A program made the position numbers and the translations under genes. Shown one piece after another: positions 45,895-56,357 of a stretch of DNA of 64,000 nt; positions within the stretch are counted from its first letter, which is position 1; every line of letters begins with the position of its first letter. The notes beneath the pieces are model-generated. The model saw only the letters and a program-made list of their open reading frames with translations. It was not told where the DNA came from and ran no database searches. The DNA lies in assembly GCF_001544515.1 (NCBI RefSeq), contig NZ_FCOL02000009.1:62001-126000 (forward strand), given 5' to 3'. Origin of the DNA: Caballeronia terrestris. Lineage in GTDB: Bacteria; Pseudomonadota; Gammaproteobacteria; Burkholderiales; Burkholderiaceae.

Positions 45895-46197
45895 ATGAAA
45901 CTCACCCCAAGAGAAAAAGACAAGCTACTGATTTTCACGGCTGCGCTATTAGCGGAACGCCGCCGCGCCCGCGGCCTGAAACTGAACTATCCGGAAGCCG
46001 TCGCCTTCATCTCGGCAGCGCTGATGGAAGCGGCCCGCGACGGCAAGACCGTCGCCGATGTGATGCACTACGGCACCACCTTGCTGACCCGCGATGACGT
46101 CATGGAAGGCGTCCCCGAGATGATCCCCGACATCCAGATCGAGGCCACCTTCCCCGACGGCACGAAGCTCGTGACCGTCCATCATCCGATCCCCTGA
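45895..46197 (+). CDS. ureA: Urease gamma subunit
   Basis: The 100-residue UreA is complete: [40 protein letters not shown] and [19 protein letters not shown]. It forms part of the (UreABC)3 urease that hydrolyses urea to ammonia and carbamate. It starts 37 bases after the inverted repeat. Because the G4 and repeat lie upstream, it may need its own promoter, though I see no clear one. Confidence 0.96.
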   Translation: MKLTPREKDKLLIFTAALLAERRRARGLKLNYPEAVAFISAALMEAARDGKTVADVMHYGTTLLTRDDVMEGVPEMIPDIQIEATFPDGTKLVTVHHPIP

Positions 46198-46216
46198 TCA
46201 AAGAGGAACCCGCGCC

Positions 46217-46522
46217 ATGATCCCCGGCGAATATCTGATCGACGACGGCGAACACGAACTCAACGCAGGCCGCGAAACCGTGTCGGTCGTCGTGTCGAAT
46301 ACCGGCGACCGCCCCGTGCAGGTCGGCTCGCACTACCACTTCTACGAAGTCAACACGGCGCTCGTCTTCGAACGCGAGAAAGCCCGCGGCTTTCGCCTGA
46401 ACATCGCGGCGGGCACCGCCGTGCGCTTCGAGCCGGGACAGGAACGCACCGTCGAGCTCGTCGCGCTCGCGGGCGATCGCGCCGTCTACGGCTTCAACGG
46501 TCTCGTGATGGGACCGCTCTGA
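46217..46522 (+). CDS. ureB: Urease beta subunit
   Basis: The 101-residue UreB has [33 protein letters not shown] and [19 protein letters not shown], all standard. AAAGAGGAAC precedes the ATG, 19 bases after the ureA stop. Separate ureA and ureB are normal for betaproteobacteria. Confidence 0.96.
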   Translation: MIPGEYLIDDGEHELNAGRETVSVVVSNTGDRPVQVGSHYHFYEVNTALVFEREKARGFRLNIAAGTAVRFEPGQERTVELVALAGDRAVYGFNGLVMGPL

Positions 46523-46542
46523 CTCTATCGGGATAAAAAGCA

Positions 46543-48249
46543 ATGACGCTACGCATCGGCCGCCGCGCCTACGCGGAAATGTTCGGCCCGACCACCGGCG
46601 ACCGTGTCCGTCTCGCCGACACCGACCTCCTGATCGAAGTCGAACGCGACTTCACCACCTACGGCGAAGAAGTGAAATTCGGCGGCGGCAAAGTGATCCG
46701 CGACGGCATGGGCCAGTCGCAACGCGTCGCGGACGACGTCGTCGATACGGTCGTCACCAATGCGCTGATCCTCGATCACTGGGGCATCGTGAAAGCCGAC
46801 ATCGGCATCAAGGGCGGACGCATCTTCGCCATCGGCAAGGCGGGCAATCCCGACATCCAGCCCGGCGTGACGATCGCGATCGGCGCGGCCACCGAAGTGA
46901 TCGCGGGCGAAGGCATGATCGTGACGGCGGGCGGCATCGATTCGCATATCCACTTCATCAGCCCGCAGCAGATCGACGAAGCGCTCGCAAGCGGCGTGAC
47001 GACGATGCTCGGCGGCGGCACCGGTCCCGCCACCGGCACGAACGCGACTACTTGCACGCCCGGTCCGTGGCACATCGAACGCATGCTGCAGGCCGCCGAC
47101 GGCTGGCCCGTCAACCTGGGCTTTCTCGGCAAGGGCAACGCGAGCCTGCCGGCGCCGCTCGTCGAGCAGATCAAGGCGGGCGCGATCGGCCTGAAGCTGC
47201 ACGAAGACTGGGGCACGACGCCCGCCGCGATCGACAACTGCCTCTCGGTCGCCGACGATACCGACACGCAAGTCGCCATCCACACGGATACGCTGAACGA
47301 AGCGGGCTTCGTCGAAACGACGGTAGCCGCATTCAAGGGCCGCACGATCCACACGTATCACACGGAGGGCGCGGGCGGCGGCCATGCACCGGACATCATC
47401 AAGGTCTGCGGTGAATCGAACGTGCTGCCTTCGTCGACGAATCCCACGCGCCCCTACACCATCAACACGCTCGACGAACACCTCGACATGCTGATGGTCT
47501 GCCATCACCTCGATCCGTCGATTGCGGAAGACATCGCGTTCGCCGAGTCGCGCATCCGCCGCGAGACGATCGCCGCCGAAGACATCCTGCACGACCTGGG
47601 CGCGCTCTCGATGCTCTCGTCCGATTCGCAGGCGATGGGCCGCGTCGGCGAAGTCGTGATCCGCACCTGGCAGACCGCGCACAAGATGAAGATACAGCGC
47701 GGCGCGTTGCCCGAGGACAGCGCACGCAACGACAACTTCCGCGCGAAACGCTACGTCGCAAAGTACACGATCAACCCGGCGATCACGCATGGCATCGCGC
47801 ATGAAGTCGGGTCGATCGAGCCGGGCAAGTGGGCGGACCTCGTGTTCTGGGAACCGGCGTTCTTCGGCGTGAAGCCCGCGATGATCGTAAAGGGCGGCAT
47901 GATCGCGGTCGCGCAGATGGGCGACCCGAACGCTTCGATTCCGACGCCGCAACCGGTGCACTACCGCGAGATGTTCGCGACACGCGGCGGCGCGCTCGGC
48001 AAGACGTCGCTCACGTTCGTCTCGCAGATGGCGGCGGATGCGCGCATCGCGGATCGCTATGGACTTTCGAAGCATGTGGTGCCGGTGAAGGACTGCCGCA
48101 AGATCACGAAGGCCGATATGATCCACAACGCGTGGCAACCATCGATCACCGTCGATCCCGAGACGTATCAGGTGGTCGCGAACGGCCAGTTGCTGACCTG
48201 CGATCCCGCTACCGTGCTGCCGATGGCGCAGCGCTATTTCCTCTTCTGA
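46543..48249 (+). CDS. ureC: Urease alpha (catalytic) subunit
   Basis: The 568-residue UreC holds the two-nickel active site. Visible are [14 protein letters not shown] with the first two His ligands and the carbamylated Lys218 in [21 protein letters not shown] and [16 protein letters not shown] follow. The active-site flap is [21 protein letters not shown], with His at 321-322. Length and all key residues are intact, so the enzyme should be functional despite the rearranged operon. Confidence 0.97.
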   Translation: MTLRIGRRAYAEMFGPTTGDRVRLADTDLLIEVERDFTTYGEEVKFGGGKVIRDGMGQSQRVADDVVDTVVTNALILDHWGIVKADIGIKGGRIFAIGKAGNPDIQPGVTIAIGAATEVIAGEGMIVTAGGIDSHIHFISPQQIDEALASGVTTMLGGGTGPATGTNATTCTPGPWHIERMLQAADGWPVNLGFLGKGNASLPAPLVEQIKAGAIGLKLHEDWGTTPAAIDNCLSVADDTDTQVAIHTDTLNEAGFVETTVAAFKGRTIHTYHTEGAGGGHAPDIIKVCGESNVLPSSTNPTRPYTINTLDEHLDMLMVCHHLDPSIAEDIAFAESRIRRETIAAEDILHDLGALSMLSSDSQAMGRVGEVVIRTWQTAHKMKIQRGALPEDSARNDNFRAKRYVAKYTINPAITHGIAHEVGSIEPGKWADLVFWEPAFFGVKPAMIVKGGMIAVAQMGDPNASIPTPQPVHYREMFATRGGALGKTSLTFVSQMAADARIADRYGLSKHVVPVKDCRKITKADMIHNAWQPSITVDPETYQVVANGQLLTCDPATVLPMAQRYFLF

Positions 48250-48252
48250 ACC

Positions 48253-48819
48253 ATGCGTACGATCGACAAACGTCTCACCGCGAAGCTCGCACCCGTGCTG
48301 ATCAAGCGCGCCGCGACGCTCACCCTTCCCTTCGATGCGCGCTGCAAGAGCCGCCTCGCCGCGACGCTCGACACGGGTGAGGAAGTTGCGCTCGTGATGC
48401 CGCGCGGCTCGGTACTGCGCGATGGCGACGTGCTCGTCGCCGACGATGGCGCGCTGGTTCGCGTGATCGCGGCGGCGCAGGACGTGCTCGTCGTGCGCGC
48501 GCCGGATGCGCTGACGCTCACGCGTGCGGCCTATCATCTCGGCAACCGCCACACGCCGGTGGAAGTGAGCGCGGATCACCTGAAGCTCGAAGCCGATCCG
48601 GTGCTCGAAGACATGCTGCGTCGTTTGGGCGCGCAAGTCGAACACGCATCGCAGCCGTTCCAGCCGGAGACGGGCGCGTATGGCGGCGGCCACAAGCATG
48701 GTCATGATGAAACCTTCACCGAGGACTACGCGCTCGCGCAGAAGGTCTTCGATGAACATCATGGTCATGACCACGACCACTCGACGTGCAGCCACGACCA
48801 CGGTCATGCGCATCGCTGA
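48253..48819 (+). CDS. ureE: Urease accessory nickel chaperone UreE
   Basis: UreE carries nickel to the UreDFG-urease complex. Its 188 residues have the two-domain UreE pattern ([64 protein letters not shown]) and a His-rich C-terminal tail with about 13 His ([26 protein letters not shown]) for extra nickel storage. It starts three bases after ureC and overlaps ureF by 14 bases. Confidence 0.95.
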   Translation: MRTIDKRLTAKLAPVLIKRAATLTLPFDARCKSRLAATLDTGEEVALVMPRGSVLRDGDVLVADDGALVRVIAAAQDVLVVRAPDALTLTRAAYHLGNRHTPVEVSADHLKLEADPVLEDMLRRLGAQVEHASQPFQPETGAYGGGHKHGHDETFTEDYALAQKVFDEHHGHDHDHSTCSHDHGHAHR

Positions 48820-49486
48820 ACTCACGGCGCTGCTGCATCTCGCATCGCCTGCGTTGCCGATCGGCGCGTTCAGCTATTCGCAGGGTCTCGAAGCCGCGAT
48901 CGAGCACGGCCTGATCCACGATGGCGATACCGCGCGCAACTGGATCGCGAGCGGTCTCACGCATGTGCTCGCGCGCGGCGAGTTGCCGTTCCTCGCGCAT
49001 CAGATCGAACGCTGGCGCATGCATGATGCAAGCGCGCTCGCCATTGCCGATGAAGAGTTTCTCGCGAGCCGCGAATCGGCCGAACTGCGGCGCGAGACGC
49101 AGCAAATGGGCTGGTCGCTCGCGCAGTTGTGCACGTCGCTCGAATGGGGCGACGCAGAACGACGCGCGACGCTCAACGCCTTGAAGCCGATCGCGCAGCC
49201 GACCGCCTTCGCGTTCGCCGCCTACGCGCACGACCTCTCGCCCGAATCGGCCCTGGCCGCCTACGCGTTCGGTTGGGTCGAGAACCAGGCGGCCGCGGCG
49301 CTCAAGGCCGTGCCGCTCGGGCAGCTTGCGGGGCAGCGCATCATCGTCGCATTGCGCGATCCGATCGATCGCGCCGTCGCGCGCGCGCTCGCGACTCCGC
49401 CCGATCACATCAACACTTTCGCGCCGCAACTGGGCATTCTGTCGGCTCGACACGAATCGCAGTATTCGCGGCTCTTTCGCTCCTGA
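48806..49486 (+). CDS. ureF: Urease accessory protein UreF
   Basis: UreF gates UreG GTPase activity in nickel insertion. Its 226 residues include [20 protein letters not shown], the family N-terminus, and [22 protein letters not shown] 48806 is inside the end of ureE; the frame is open further upstream only through the His-rich region of ureE read out of frame. Confidence 0.94.
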   Translation: MRIAELTALLHLASPALPIGAFSYSQGLEAAIEHGLIHDGDTARNWIASGLTHVLARGELPFLAHQIERWRMHDASALAIADEEFLASRESAELRRETQQMGWSLAQLCTSLEWGDAERRATLNALKPIAQPTAFAFAAYAHDLSPESALAAYAFGWVENQAAAALKAVPLGQLAGQRIIVALRDPIDRAVARALATPPDHINTFAPQLGILSARHESQYSRLFRS

Positions 49487-49500
49487 AGACCTCATCGAAC

Positions 49501-50151
49501 ATGAACACGCCCGCCTATTCCGCCGCTCATCGCCGAACCAAGAAGCTGCCGCCGTTGCGCGTCGGCGTCGGAGGTCCGGTCGGCTCCGGCAAAACCACGC
49601 TGCTCGAAATGCTGTGCAAGGCGATGCGCGAAAAGTACGACCTCGTCGCGATCACCAACGACATCTACACGAAGGAAGACCAGCGCCTCTTGACCGTCGC
49701 GGGCGCGCTGCCGGCCGAACGCATCATGGGCGTCGAGACAGGCGGCTGCCCGCACACGGCGATCCGGGAGGATGCGTCGATCAATCTCGAAGCCGTCGAC
49801 CAGATGATCGCGCGCTTTCCCGATGCCGACATCGTGTTCATCGAATCGGGCGGCGACAATCTGGCTGCGACGTTCAGCCCGGAACTGTCGGACCTGACGA
49901 TCTACGTGATCGATGTCGCGGGCGGCGAGAAGATTCCGCGCAAGGGCGGCCCGGGAATTACGAAATCGGACCTGCTCGTGATCAACAAGACCGATCTCGC
50001 GCCCTATGTCGGTGCAAACCTCGACGTAATGGCTTCTGATGCCAAGAAAATGCGCGGCGAGCGGCCGTTCGTGATGTGCAACCTGAAGGCGCTCGACGGG
50101 CTGGATGAAGTGATCCGCTTCATCGAAGAGAAGGGCTTGCTCGCGGCTTGA
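49501..50151 (+). CDS. ureG: Urease accessory GTPase UreG
   Basis: UreG is the SIMIBI GTPase that delivers nickel. The 216 residues have P-loop [13 protein letters not shown] at about residues 22-34, [13 protein letters not shown], the metal-binding [14 protein letters not shown] (the Cys-Pro-His motif) and [12 protein letters not shown] for guanine recognition. It starts 14 bases after ureF and closes the urease cluster. Confidence 0.95.
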   Translation: MNTPAYSAAHRRTKKLPPLRVGVGGPVGSGKTTLLEMLCKAMREKYDLVAITNDIYTKEDQRLLTVAGALPAERIMGVETGGCPHTAIREDASINLEAVDQMIARFPDADIVFIESGGDNLAATFSPELSDLTIYVIDVAGGEKIPRKGGPGITKSDLLVINKTDLAPYVGANLDVMASDAKKMRGERPFVMCNLKALDGLDEVIRFIEEKGLLAA

Positions 50152-50266
50152 GCACGAGGGCACGGCGGGCCGCTTATGCGGCATGCCAAACGATTGCTGT
50201 AGCATGGCGGATTCGCAATTCGCATTGCTCGCCTGGCAACGGGCGAGAAACCGTACCGTGCCTCTC

Positions 50267-51544
50267 ATGCTCACCCGTAACGATCAGGCGAAGCAATCCG
50301 TTGCATCGTCGTCATCCGCTTCGGCAGCGGCGCCTCGTGCGCGCATCCCGGTCCTCTTCCATATCGTCGATTTCGGCGACGGCGGCATCGAGTCCGCGCT
50401 GATCTCGTGGCTGCGCGTCTTCGATCGCAAGCGCTTCGCGGTCACGCTCTCGGTGATGTTCACGTCGCCCGCGTACGAGACGCGCTTCAAGGCGCTCATC
50501 CCCGCCGACGTCCCCATCGAGATCCTCGCCGACAAGCCCTGGCTCAACTACTTCCAGGCGCGCCGCTACGCGAAGCGCCTGTCGAAGCTCGGCCGCCTGG
50601 GCCGCGACGTGTTCAATACGCTCGTCGTGCGGCCTTATGTGAAGGAGCGTCTTGCCGCGCTCGCACGGCGCTTCCACATCATCGTCGACTTCGACATGTC
50701 GCTGCGGCGCATCGCGGGCGAATTCGATGTCGCGTGGCTCGGCGTCAATCATTTCAGCTTCGATGCGCGGCTCGGCTCGCGGCCGCGCAAGCGCAGGCGT
50801 CTGATGACGCAGTTCGCGCGCTACGACAGCATCGCCGCGCTCAACCAGCACATGGCCGACGAAGCCGCCGTGATGTTCGGCGACAACTTGCGCAACGTGT
50901 TCGTGCTGCCGAACGCGATCGACATCGCGCGGATTCGCGAGCGTGCGTCGATCGTGGAGGCGCGGCCTTGCAGCGCGCCGTACATCGTGTCGGTCGCGCG
51001 GCTCGATGAAATGCAGAAGGACCATCGCACGCTGCTGCGCGCTTATGCGCGGCTCGTGCGCGAGCGGGCTGTGACGGAAGACCTCGTGATCGTCGGCGAT
51101 GGCGCGAATCGCGGCGAACTCGAAGCGCTCGCAAAAGAGCTCGGCATCGCGGCGCGGGTGCATTTTCAGGGGTATCGGAACAATCCGCATCCGTTGATCG
51201 CGGGCGCGCAGATGCATGTGCTCAGTTCGCGCTACGAGGGCCTGCCGATGGTGCTGCTCGAAGCGCTCGCGCTCGGAAAGGCAGTGGTCGCGAGCGATTG
51301 CCCGACCGGGCCGCGCGAGATGCTGGACGAGGGGCGGTATGGTTTGCTCGTGCCGGTCGGGGACGAAGCGGCGCTCGCGGATGCGATCTGGCGCGTGCTG
51401 TCCGACGATGCGTTGCGTGATGGCTTGAAGCAGCGCTCGCATGAACGCGCGACGTTTTACGGCATCGAGGCGAGCAACGTGCGGCTCGACGAATGTTTGT
51501 CGGGGATGTTGGCAAGGCGACTCGAGGCGATCGCGCCAGCCTGA
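50267..51544 (+). CDS. Glycosyltransferase family 4 protein
   Basis: This GT-B enzyme of about 425 residues starts its fold with PVLFHIVDFGDGGIESALISWL. Its C-terminal domain has IVSVARLDEMQKDHRTLLRAY, the donor-site ALNQHM/SSRYEGLPMVLLEALALGKAVVASD (E-x7-E), and a typical closing helix. The true start is unclear: ATG 50267, ATG 50183 and others in the same frame lack a good ribosome-binding site. Its stop is one base from that of waaA on the other strand. It probably modifies LPS or another glycan. Confidence 0.87.
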   Translation: MLTRNDQAKQSVASSSSASAAAPRARIPVLFHIVDFGDGGIESALISWLRVFDRKRFAVTLSVMFTSPAYETRFKALIPADVPIEILADKPWLNYFQARRYAKRLSKLGRLGRDVFNTLVVRPYVKERLAALARRFHIIVDFDMSLRRIAGEFDVAWLGVNHFSFDARLGSRPRKRRRLMTQFARYDSIAALNQHMADEAAVMFGDNLRNVFVLPNAIDIARIRERASIVEARPCSAPYIVSVARLDEMQKDHRTLLRAYARLVRERAVTEDLVIVGDGANRGELEALAKELGIAARVHFQGYRNNPHPLIAGAQMHVLSSRYEGLPMVLLEALALGKAVVASDCPTGPREMLDEGRYGLLVPVGDEAALADAIWRVLSDDALRDGLKQRSHERATFYGIEASNVRLDECLSGMLARRLEAIAPA

Positions 51545-51545
51545 T

Positions 51546-52868
51546 TCACTTCGCCGCTTCCTCCTGCGTTTCCAGCAACGCCCCCAACACCCCCACCGTC
51601 CTTTGCGTCGCGCCCTTATGCCGCGCCGCGAACGCCGATGCCGCCGCGCTCATTGCGAGCCGCCGCGGCTTGTCGCTGAACAGCTCGCGAAGGCTGCGCG
51701 CAAGCCCTTGCGGATCATCGACCCGCAGCGCAGCCCCCGCCGCAATCGCATCCTGCGTCGCCTGCGTGAAGTTGAACGTATGCGGCCCGATCAGCACCGG
51801 CACGCCTTCGGCACACGCCTCGATCAGATTCTGCCCGCCGAGCGGCAACAGACTCCCGCCGATGAACGCCAGATCGGACGCCGCATAGTAAGCGCCGAGC
51901 TCGCCCATCGAATCGCCGAGCAGCACCTGCGCGCTCGACGGCAACGGCCGCGCCGCATCCACGCCCGATCCCGCCGCCACCGCCTTCGGCGCCCACGCCG
52001 AGCGCCGCACACACGACATCCCCGCGCCCGCCACCAGCGCCGCGACTTCATCGAAACGTTGCGGATGGCGCGGCACCAGAATCAGCAACGCATTCGGCAC
52101 GTCGAGCGCGCCGAACGCCTGCAGCACCAGCACCTCCTCGCCTTCACGCGTGCTTGCCGCGACCCACACCGGCCGCTCGCCGATCGCCGTGCGCCACGCG
52201 TGCCCGCGCGCTTCCAGCTCGGGCGGCGCGCTCATGTCGAACTTGAGGTTGCCGAGCACGGCGACATTGCGCGCGCCGAGCGCAGTCAGCCGCTCCGCAT
52301 CCGATGGACTCTGCGCCAGCACACGAGCAAAGCCGCCGAACACCTCGCGCGTCGCGCGACCGAACTTCGCCGCGCGCCGGTACGAACGCTCCGACATCCG
52401 CGCGTTCGTCAGCACGAGCGGCATGTCGGCTCGCTTGCATTCGTCGATGAGCGTCGGCCACACCTCCGTCTCCATGACGATGCCGAGCGTCGGCCGCCAT
52501 GCGCGCAGGAAACGCCGCACGAGATGCGGCAGGTCGTAGGGCAGATAGCTGCGCAGCACGCGATCGCCGAAAAGTTGCTCGCCGGTCGCGCGGCCGCTCG
52601 GCGTCATGTGTGTGAGCAGGATGCGCGCTTCGGGATGCGCTTTCATCAACGCGTCGATCAGCGGCTGCGCCGCGCGCGTCTCGCCGACCGACACCGCGTG
52701 CACCCAGATGAGCGGCGCGAGATCGTCGGCGCGCCGCCCGGGGCCGCGGCCAAAACGCTCGGCGATATGCTCGCGATACCCGCGCTCCTTGCGCGAGCGG
52801 ATCAGAAGACGCAGCACCGCGAGCGGCGCGACGATCCACCATAGCGCGCGATAGATCGGCCTCAGCAT
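51546..52868 (-). CDS. waaA: 3-deoxy-D-manno-octulosonic acid (Kdo) transferase
   Basis: WaaA (KdtA) adds Kdo to lipid A precursor at the inner membrane, an essential LPS step. Its 440 residues begin with a membrane anchor (MLRPIYRALWWIVAPLAVL), then RKERGYREHIAERFG, WVHAVSVGETRAAQPLI, LLTHMTPSGR, METEVWPTLI and VGGSLLPLGGQNLIE-like GGSLLPLGGQNL, all diagnostic. It is the last gene of the minus-strand manB-waaC-kdoO-waaA block. Confidence 0.95.
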   Translation of the reverse strand: MLRPIYRALWWIVAPLAVLRLLIRSRKERGYREHIAERFGRGPGRRADDLAPLIWVHAVSVGETRAAQPLIDALMKAHPEARILLTHMTPSGRATGEQLFGDRVLRSYLPYDLPHLVRRFLRAWRPTLGIVMETEVWPTLIDECKRADMPLVLTNARMSERSYRRAAKFGRATREVFGGFARVLAQSPSDAERLTALGARNVAVLGNLKFDMSAPPELEARGHAWRTAIGERPVWVAASTREGEEVLVLQAFGALDVPNALLILVPRHPQRFDEVAALVAGAGMSCVRRSAWAPKAVAAGSGVDAARPLPSSAQVLLGDSMGELGAYYAASDLAFIGGSLLPLGGQNLIEACAEGVPVLIGPHTFNFTQATQDAIAAGAALRVDDPQGLARSLRELFSDKPRRLAMSAAASAFAARHKGATQRTVGVLGALLETQEEAAK

Positions 52869-52896
52869 GCGCGCCCCCGCACGTGGCGAGCGGCGC

Positions 52897-53781
52897 TCAA
52901 ACGAGCGCCCTGCCCTTCAGGCGCTGCAGGATGCCGAGCGGTGCGCAATCGGGCTGCGCCATCGCATCGACAGGGAGGAAGAAGGTCTGCTCGAGCATGT
53001 ACTGCCCGGACATCACCGCGTGCGACGTCTGGTCGGAGAAGCACACCCACACGCAGCCCGGCGGAAACGGCATCTCCTCCTGCGGCGCGGCTTTCTGATA
53101 GTCGAGATCGGCCTTCATCGCGTCATGCAGATGCAGCATCAGGTGATCGTAGTCGCTGCGCGGCGTCTTCGTGATGTGCAGCAGGTTCATGAGCCACGCG
53201 GCGCCGGGCATCTGCGGCTTGATCGCCGGCAGGAAGCGCTTCGCCATGTCCTCGAACGGTTCGCCCACGCGCCACACGCGCGGCGCGCCGTGCGGATTCA
53301 CGTTCGTGAACACGCGCAGGATGCGCTCGCCGTAGTTCGGCCGCGACGGAAACGCATCGACGTGCAGGCGGCTGTCGTCCTTGCGCCACGACGTTTCGCG
53401 CGTCTCGACCTGATGCAGGCGCAGGCTCGTCGGCGCGACGCGCAGCTTGCCGTTGTATTCGGGGAAAAGCCCGTCGACGAGCGAGCGCGCATTCGCCTGA
53501 TAGCGCGCGACGAGCGCACGCACCGCCGACTGCATGACGGCGTCTCCAAGCACGCCCGCGAGCGCGCCGCCGTTCGGCGCCAAGCTGATGTTCTTGCGCT
53601 TGGGATCGGCGATCTTCGGATCGAGCAGCGCTTTCTCGCCGCCTTCGATTGCGAAGCGCAGATGCGGGAAGTACAGCACCTTGCCGCGCTCGACGCCCGC
53701 GACGAGCGTCTCGCGCGGCACGGAGAGGTCTTTACCCTGCCAGTCGCACGAAGCGACTTCGATGATTTGAGATTCGGTCAT
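52897..53781 (-). CDS. kdoO: Kdo 3-hydroxylase (Fe(II)/2-oxoglutarate dioxygenase family)
   Basis: KdoO converts Kdo to D-glycero-D-talo-oct-2-ulosonic acid (Ko) in the LPS core, known in Burkholderia and Yersinia. The 294 residues carry the iron ligands His140 and Asp142 (HVDAFPSRP) and a distal His254 (SDQTSHAVMSGQ). The start MTESQIIEVASCDW and end LPVDAMAQPDCAPLGILQRL fit the family. Its location between waaC and waaA is what one expects for a core-modifying gene. Confidence 0.88.
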   Translation of the reverse strand: MTESQIIEVASCDWQGKDLSVPRETLVAGVERGKVLYFPHLRFAIEGGEKALLDPKIADPKRKNISLAPNGGALAGVLGDAVMQSAVRALVARYQANARSLVDGLFPEYNGKLRVAPTSLRLHQVETRETSWRKDDSRLHVDAFPSRPNYGERILRVFTNVNPHGAPRVWRVGEPFEDMAKRFLPAIKPQMPGAAWLMNLLHITKTPRSDYDHLMLHLHDAMKADLDYQKAAPQEEMPFPPGCVWVCFSDQTSHAVMSGQYMLEQTFFLPVDAMAQPDCAPLGILQRLKGRALV

Positions 53782-53814
53782 GTGCCTTCGATATTCCGAT
53801 GCGGTGCCCGCGTG

Positions 53815-54810
53815 TCACAGCAACCCGAAGCCCGCGAGCGCCGCCTTCACTTCGGCGAGCGTCGGATGATGGTTCGCCTGGCCGAGATTGGCGACCTGCG
53901 GCGACCAGTAGCCGCCCGTGCGCCAGGCGGTCGAGAAATTGTACAACTCGACCGTCGGCCGCTTCAGCGCGGCGGCAATGTGAACGAGGCCGGTATCGAC
54001 GCCGACCGTCGCCGCCGCACCATCGATCAGCCCGACCACCGCTGGCAGCGACAGCTTCGGCGGCACGATCGCCGCCGCGCCGAATTCCTTCGCGAGCTTC
54101 TCGCTCGTCGCGCGTTCGGCCTCGCTGCCCCACGGCAGGACGATCGACGCGCCACGCCGCACCAAAGACTGCCCGAGCTCGATCCACGCGGCGTCGGGCC
54201 ATTGCTTGTCGGCGCGCGAAGTGGCATGCACGAACACCACGTACGGCACCGGCAGGTTCAGCCCCGTCTGCGACAAAGCCAGCGCGGCGCGCTTCGTGTC
54301 GAGGCCGAAGTCGATGTCGTCGGTCGGTTGCGGCGCTGGCAGGCCAAGCGCCGCCGCAACGAGCTGCCGCGTGCGTTCGACAACGTGCGTGCGCGATTCG
54401 ATCGGCACGCGCCGGTCATAGAAAAAGCGCACCGGCCATTCGAACCCCGCGCCTTCGGTTCGATTCGCGAGACCCGTGAGCGGCCCGCGCGCCCAGCTCG
54501 CCACCCACGCCGTCTTGATGAGCCCCTGGCAGTCGATCACGAGGTCGTACTTTTCCGCTTCCAGCTCGCGCCGGAACTTGCCGATCTCGCTCCAGTTCGC
54601 GGCCGAGAACCAGCGCTTGCGCCAGCGCCGCAAGGAAAACGGGATCGCGCGGCGCACGCCGTCGACGAGTTCGACGAGACTCGCGAAACTTTCCTCGACG
54701 AGCCAGTCGATCTGCGCGTCGGGGTATCGGCGGCGGATGTCGGCGATGACCGGCATGTTGTGGACGACGTCGCCAAGCGACGACACCCGGACAATCAAGA
54801 TCTTTTGCAC
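53815..54810 (-). CDS. waaC: Lipopolysaccharide heptosyltransferase I
   Basis: WaaC transfers the first L-glycero-D-manno-heptose onto Kdo. Its 331 residues start MQKILIVRVSSLGDVVHNMP, with IDCQGLIKTAW, FVHATSRADKQWPDAAWIEL, and the GT9 donor motif GVDTGLVHIAAALKRPTVELYN. It follows the manB-like gene across a strong terminator, so it may have its own promoter, then leads into kdoO and waaA. Confidence 0.95.
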   Translation of the reverse strand: MQKILIVRVSSLGDVVHNMPVIADIRRRYPDAQIDWLVEESFASLVELVDGVRRAIPFSLRRWRKRWFSAANWSEIGKFRRELEAEKYDLVIDCQGLIKTAWVASWARGPLTGLANRTEGAGFEWPVRFFYDRRVPIESRTHVVERTRQLVAAALGLPAPQPTDDIDFGLDTKRAALALSQTGLNLPVPYVVFVHATSRADKQWPDAAWIELGQSLVRRGASIVLPWGSEAERATSEKLAKEFGAAAIVPPKLSLPAVVGLIDGAAATVGVDTGLVHIAAALKRPTVELYNFSTAWRTGGYWSPQVANLGQANHHPTLAEVKAALAGFGLL

Positions 54811-54899
54811 GCTGTGGACGATGAGCGCCGCACGTCGGCGCGGCGCGTGGACAAAATGAGATGGGCGATTTTAGCGCGGCCGGGATGCGGCGGCGCCAT

Positions 54900-54938
54900 A
54901 AGAAACGGCGCGGTTCCGGGGGAACCGCGCCGTTTCTT
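54900..54938. terminator. Perfect 18-pair terminator hairpin
   Basis: AAGAAACGGCGCGGTTCC (54900-54917) and GGAACCGCGCCGTTTCTT (54921-54938) form a perfect stem with a three-base loop between manB/algC and waaC. The A- and T-rich ends lie within the stem, as in many bacterial terminators. Confidence 0.88.
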
Positions 54939-54950
54939 CACATCGAACGG

Positions 54951-56357
54951 TCAGAACGGCAGCTTCGCGTCCGCCTTCTCCGCGAGGATCACGCGGCGGA
55001 AGTCTTCCTGAATGCGCTTGAGCGCTTCCTCGCTGTCCGCCTCGAAGCGCATCACGACGACCGGCGTCGTATTCGACGAACGCGCGAGGCCGAAGCCGTC
55101 CGGATACTCGACGCGCAGGCCGTCGATGGTCAGCACGTCGTCGGCGCCGGTGAATTTCGCCGATTTCTGCAGACGCGCGATCAGCTCGAAGTTCTCGCCT
55201 TCGTTCAGCTTCAGTTGCAGTTCGGGCGTCGAGAGCGAGTTCGGCAGGTCGTTGAGCAACTTGCTCGGATCGGCCACGCGCGAGATGATTTCGAGCATCC
55301 GCGCGCCGGTGTAGAGGCCGTCGTCGAAGCCGTACCAGCGGTCCTTGAAGAACACGTGGCCGCTCATTTCGCCCGCGAGCGGCGCGCCGGTTTCGCGCAG
55401 CTTCGCCTTCACGAGCGAGTGGCCGGTCTTCCACATGACCGGCTCGCCGCCCTGGTCGCGCACCCACTTCGCGAGATTGCGCGTGCACTTCACGTCATAG
55501 ATGATCTGGCCGCCCTTGTTGCGCGACAGCACTTCCTGCGCGAACAGCATCAACTGGCGATCCGGGTAGATGATCTCGCCGTCTTTCGTCACGACACCCA
55601 GGCGGTCGCCGTCGCCGTCGAATGCGAAGCCGATTTCGGCGTCGGTTTCCTTCAGCGCCTTGATGACATCCTGCAGGTTCTCGGCATGCGCCGGGTCCGG
55701 ATGGTGATTCGGGAAGTTGCCATCGATGTCCGTGAACAACTCCACGAGTTCGCAGCCGAGCGCCTTGAAAAGACGCGGCGCGAGCCCGCCCGCGACGCCG
55801 TTGCCCGTATCGATCACGATCTTCATCGGGCGCACCGGCTTCACGTCGCTCACGATGCGGTCCAGATAAACCTGCTGGATGTCGTACTCGGTGTACGTGC
55901 CTTCGCCTTGCGTGAAGTCCTCGTCGACGATGCGCTTGTACAGTTCCTGGATCTGGTCGCCGTAGATCGCCGCGCCGCGCAGGACCATCTTGAAGCCGTT
56001 GTAGTCCGGCGGATTGTGGCTGCCCGTCACGACGATGCACGAATCGACGCGACGCTCGCCCGAGGGCAATTGCAGCGGTACGCTCGCGGCGAAATAGCCG
56101 ACGGGCGTGGGCACCATGCCGACATCGACGACGTCGACGCCCGCTTGCCGCAGGCCGTCGGCGAGCGCGCCGACGAGTTCCGGGCCCGACAGTCGGCCAT
56201 CGCGCGCGACGACGGCGGAGTCGCCGCCCTGCTTCCTGATCTCGCTACCGAAGGCGCGGCCGATGCTGCGCGCGACTTCCGCATCGACGGTCTTGCCGAC
56301 GATGCCGCGAATGTCGTACGCCTTGAAGATGGATTGGGAAATCTGTGACTGGCTCAT
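54951..56357 (-). CDS. manB: Phosphomannomutase/phosphoglucomutase
   Basis: This 468-residue alpha-D-phosphohexomutase (AlgC/ManB-like) interconverts hexose 6- and 1-phosphates for sugar-nucleotide synthesis. The N-terminal IFKAYDIRGIVGKTVDA, the phosphoserine loop VVTGSHNPPDYNGFK, the Mg-binding AFDGDGDRLG and the sugar-binding GEMSGHVFF are all present, and the C-terminal phosphate loop is RSSNTTPVVVMRFE. It feeds the LPS and polysaccharide genes around it. algC would be an equally good symbol. Confidence 0.92.
   Translation of the reverse strand: MSQSQISQSIFKAYDIRGIVGKTVDAEVARSIGRAFGSEIRKQGGDSAVVARDGRLSGPELVGALADGLRQAGVDVVDVGMVPTPVGYFAASVPLQLPSGERRVDSCIVVTGSHNPPDYNGFKMVLRGAAIYGDQIQELYKRIVDEDFTQGEGTYTEYDIQQVYLDRIVSDVKPVRPMKIVIDTGNGVAGGLAPRLFKALGCELVELFTDIDGNFPNHHPDPAHAENLQDVIKALKETDAEIGFAFDGDGDRLGVVTKDGEIIYPDRQLMLFAQEVLSRNKGGQIIYDVKCTRNLAKWVRDQGGEPVMWKTGHSLVKAKLRETGAPLAGEMSGHVFFKDRWYGFDDGLYTGARMLEIISRVADPSKLLNDLPNSLSTPELQLKLNEGENFELIARLQKSAKFTGADDVLTIDGLRVEYPDGFGLARSSNTTPVVVMRFEADSEEALKRIQEDFRRVILAEKADAKLPF

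Noticed and set aside
46549-48825. A 758-codon open frame opposite ureC/ureE
   Set aside because: Same reason: it is antisense to intact urease genes, with no motif and an implausible His/Arg-rich composition.
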